A program made the position numbers and the translations under genes. Source: Occultella aeris (GTDB lineage: Bacteria > Actinomycetota > Actinomycetes > Actinomycetales > Beutenbergiaceae). Taken from it: DNA of 46,280 nt. The notes under the pieces were generated by a model. The model searched no databases. It saw nothing but the letters and a program-made list of their open reading frames with translations, and was not told the origin of the DNA. The stretch covers positions 1-46,280 of the forward strand of contig NZ_CACRYJ010000021.1 in NCBI RefSeq assembly GCF_902703175.1, in the 5' to 3' direction. Positions 44,678 through 46,280 of this stretch are shown in pieces. Every line of letters starts with the position of its first letter. Within the stretch, counting starts at the first letter, position 1.

Positions 44678-45442
44678 TCAAACCTGCGAGGTGGGCATGG
44701 CCCACAGCTCGGCGATAGACGAATGGCTGGGGCGCGTAACCATGTAGGCGATGCTGTCGGCGATGTCCTCGGGCTGCAGACGCACGGGGATGTCATCGGT
44801 GGCCTCAAGGCCGTCGCGGACCCGCTGGCTGTTGTGGGAGACGAGCTCGGTCATGACGGCACCGGGCTCGAGGACGCCGACACGGACCTGCTGCTTCGTG
44901 ACCTCCTGGCGGAGCGCCTCGGTGAAGCCGTTCACGCCGAACTTCGTCATGTTGTAGACGCCGAAGTTCGCGGATGCCTGGCGGCCGGCGATGGAGGAGA
45001 TGTCCACGATGTCGGCGACGCCGCGCACGTCGTCCTTCGCAGCCGCGAGCAGGTGCGGCAGGGCCGAGTGGGTCATGTGCAGCAGTCCCTGCTGGTTGAC
45101 GGCGATCATCCGATCCCACTCCTCGATGTCCGCGCCGACGATGTCGCCGAGCAGCATGAGACCTGCCTTGTTGACGAGGATGTCGAGCCGGCCGAAGCTG
45201 GCGACGACGGTCTGCACGGCGGCCTGCGCCTGCGCACGGTCGGTGATGTCGACCGCGATGGCGAGTGCGCTGCCGCCAGCGGCCTCGATGGATGCGACGA
45301 GCTCGTCGAGGCGGTCCTTGCGGCGGGCGACGACCGCGACGGTCGCGCCGTGCTCGGCGAGACGACGCGCGGTCGCCTCGCCGATGCCGCTGCTGGCTCC
45401 GGTGACGATCGCGACGGTGCCGGTGAGTGAGGTGATCTGCAT
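44678..45442 (-). CDS. SDR-family oxidoreductase
   Basis: 254 residues, classical short-chain dehydrogenase. TGASSGIG (about residues 14-21), ARRKDR after the second strand (Arg pair favouring NADP), catalytic Ser in ISSIAG and Tyr/Lys in YNMTK. The usual NNAG reads NKAG here, a mild departure. MTELVSHNSQ and IADSIAYMVTRP at the C-terminus are typical for the YdfG-like group. Start ATG 45442. Second gene of the redox cluster. Confidence 0.92.
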   Translation of the reverse strand: MQITSLTGTVAIVTGASSGIGEATARRLAEHGATVAVVARRKDRLDELVASIEAAGGSALAIAVDITDRAQAQAAVQTVVASFGRLDILVNKAGLMLLGDIVGADIEEWDRMIAVNQQGLLHMTHSALPHLLAAAKDDVRGVADIVDISSIAGRQASANFGVYNMTKFGVNGFTEALRQEVTKQQVRVGVLEPGAVMTELVSHNSQRVRDGLEATDDIPVRLQPEDIADSIAYMVTRPSHSSIAELWAMPTSQV

Positions 45443-45495
45443 GGGGTTCCTCTGGTGGTGCGTACGTATGGTCTGCGGTGGTGCGAGCGGCTCGG

Positions 45496-46245
45496 TCAGA
45501 GGGTCTCGGGGAAGTACCCACCGGCCGGTCCGCGCTCGGCCGATGCGATCAGCGATCGGAGCTGCTCGGTCGAGACCGGGACCACCGGTGCGGACAGCAG
45601 CCAAGCGAGGAGCTCGTCGGTCGGTAGCGGCTCGGTCGGCCATGCCGGCATGTACGGGTCGCAGTAGGCGGGCGTGCCAGGCTCGCTGCGCCCGCCCTCG
45701 CTGAGCGGGCCGATGTCGAGCGCGTCGCACCCGAGCGTGTCCAGCAGGGCGGTGGCGCGCTGCTTCGCATCCGCGTCGCCGCCGGCGATCGGCAGGGTAC
45801 TGCGCTCAGGCGAACCAGCAGGGCGGGCGCCGTTGCCGAGGCTCGCGAAGGCGATGCTGTTGATTGCCTTCACGACGGACGAGTCGGCGAGGTGTTCTTG
45901 TACGAGCTCGCTCGCGGTGGAGTCCTGGTCGTCGAGCGGCTGGATCTGGCCATCGCGCTGGGGGTAGTAGTTGGTTGTGTCGAGCACGACCTTGCCTGCC
46001 AGCTCGGTCGCGGGCAGGTCGGCGTAGGCACTGAGCGGGATCACGGCGACGATGATGTCCGCCTCGCGGGCGACCTCGCGGGCAGTGGCGGCGCGGGCGT
46101 GCCGGCCGAGCTCGTCGATGAGGTCGGCGAGGGTCTCGGGTCCGCGGGAGTTGCCGATGATGACGTCGAGTCCGGCGGCGACGGCGAGGCGCGCGAGCGT
46201 CCCGCCGATCGCGCCGGCGCCGATGATGCCCAGTGGAGAGGTCAT
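45496..46245 (-). CDS. NADPH-dependent F420 reductase-like protein
   Basis: 249 residues. The N-terminal Rossmann fold begins at once (GIIGAGAIGGTLARLA, residues 6-21) with NSRGPETL after the second strand, the NADP-recognising loop of F420-dependent NADP reductases. VVKAINSIAF and PIAGGDADAKQRATALLDTLG (in part) follow the same family. The C-terminal 70 residues are longer than in minimal members and contain YCDPYMPAWPTEPLPTDELL (in part), so the substrate may be other than F420. Start ATG 46245; first gene of the redox cluster, with no promoter box recognised in the 35 bases that remain. Confidence 0.8.
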   Translation of the reverse strand: MTSPLGIIGAGAIGGTLARLAVAAGLDVIIGNSRGPETLADLIDELGRHARAATAREVAREADIIVAVIPLSAYADLPATELAGKVVLDTTNYYPQRDGQIQPLDDQDSTASELVQEHLADSSVVKAINSIAFASLGNGARPAGSPERSTLPIAGGDADAKQRATALLDTLGCDALDIGPLSEGGRSEPGTPAYCDPYMPAWPTEPLPTDELLAWLLSAPVVPVSTEQLRSLIASAERGPAGGYFPETL

Positions 46246-46280
46246 GCGTGTCCGATCAGAAGTGATGGGTGGGTGGGGGT

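Overview
The window is very GC-rich, with many GTG starts, ATGA/GTGA gene overlaps and probable leaderless promoters. The order ffs–dnaX–recR–DUF5063 followed by lysC–asd, and a dnaX with a huge Pro/Ala/Gly-rich tail, point to an actinomycete (Actinomycetota), most likely a Micrococcales relative. The genus cannot be fixed from the sequence alone.

Left part (1–4.6 kb): the tail of an unidentified gene (possibly a penicillin-binding protein), a metallophosphoesterase, tRNA-Pro(CGG), an NCS2 nucleobase permease, a Nudix hydrolase and a class I DAHP synthase (aroG/aroF type). The DAHP synthase is preceded on its own strand by a 20-residue leader peptide with a Tyr-Trp-Phe run, a leaderless promoter and mutually exclusive hairpins. 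This looks like a ribosome-mediated attenuator that senses all three end products of the pathway.

4.6–13.0 kb is one tightly overlapping minus-strand operon: a family-5 solute-binding lipoprotein, two DppB/DppC-like permeases, two Opp/Dpp ATPases, a LacI-type regulator and an FAD-dependent oxidoreductase. A divergent SDR gene starts at 13.3 kb. 14.1–18.4 kb is a methylcitrate (propionate) operon, GntR–prpD–prpB–prpC, with two GTATAC palindromes exactly 52 bp apart in front of the regulator. An S9 serine peptidase follows.

20.5–32.2 kb is core genome: asd, lysC (with an internal start for the regulatory subunit), a TSUP-family exporter, a two-gene ABC exporter, DUF5063, recR, dnaX, the SRP RNA and a CBS-domain membrane protein of the CorC/HlyC type.

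From 32.4 kb the character changes. tRNA-Ser(GGA) is followed by a terminator and a tyrosine recombinase, the usual arrangement for an integrated element with the tRNA 3' end as attachment site. Behind it lie poorly conserved genes: a three-gene set ending in a DUF4192 protein with a large hairpin inside it; an unknown 200-residue protein overlapping an XRE–ImmA/IrrE metalloprotease (a toxin/antitoxin-like or defence-like pair); a membrane-anchored coiled-coil protein behind six 12-bp repeats; a DUF3800 protein; and orphans among diverged repeats. No second copy of the tRNA end was seen, so the right boundary is either beyond the window or decayed.

41.1–46.2 kb is a minus-strand series of small redox enzymes (F420/NADP-reductase-like protein, SDR, two aldo/keto reductases, DUF2255, Old Yellow Enzyme-like flavoprotein). 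It is cargo of the island or ordinary accessory genome. All assignments are from reading motifs; no database search was run.
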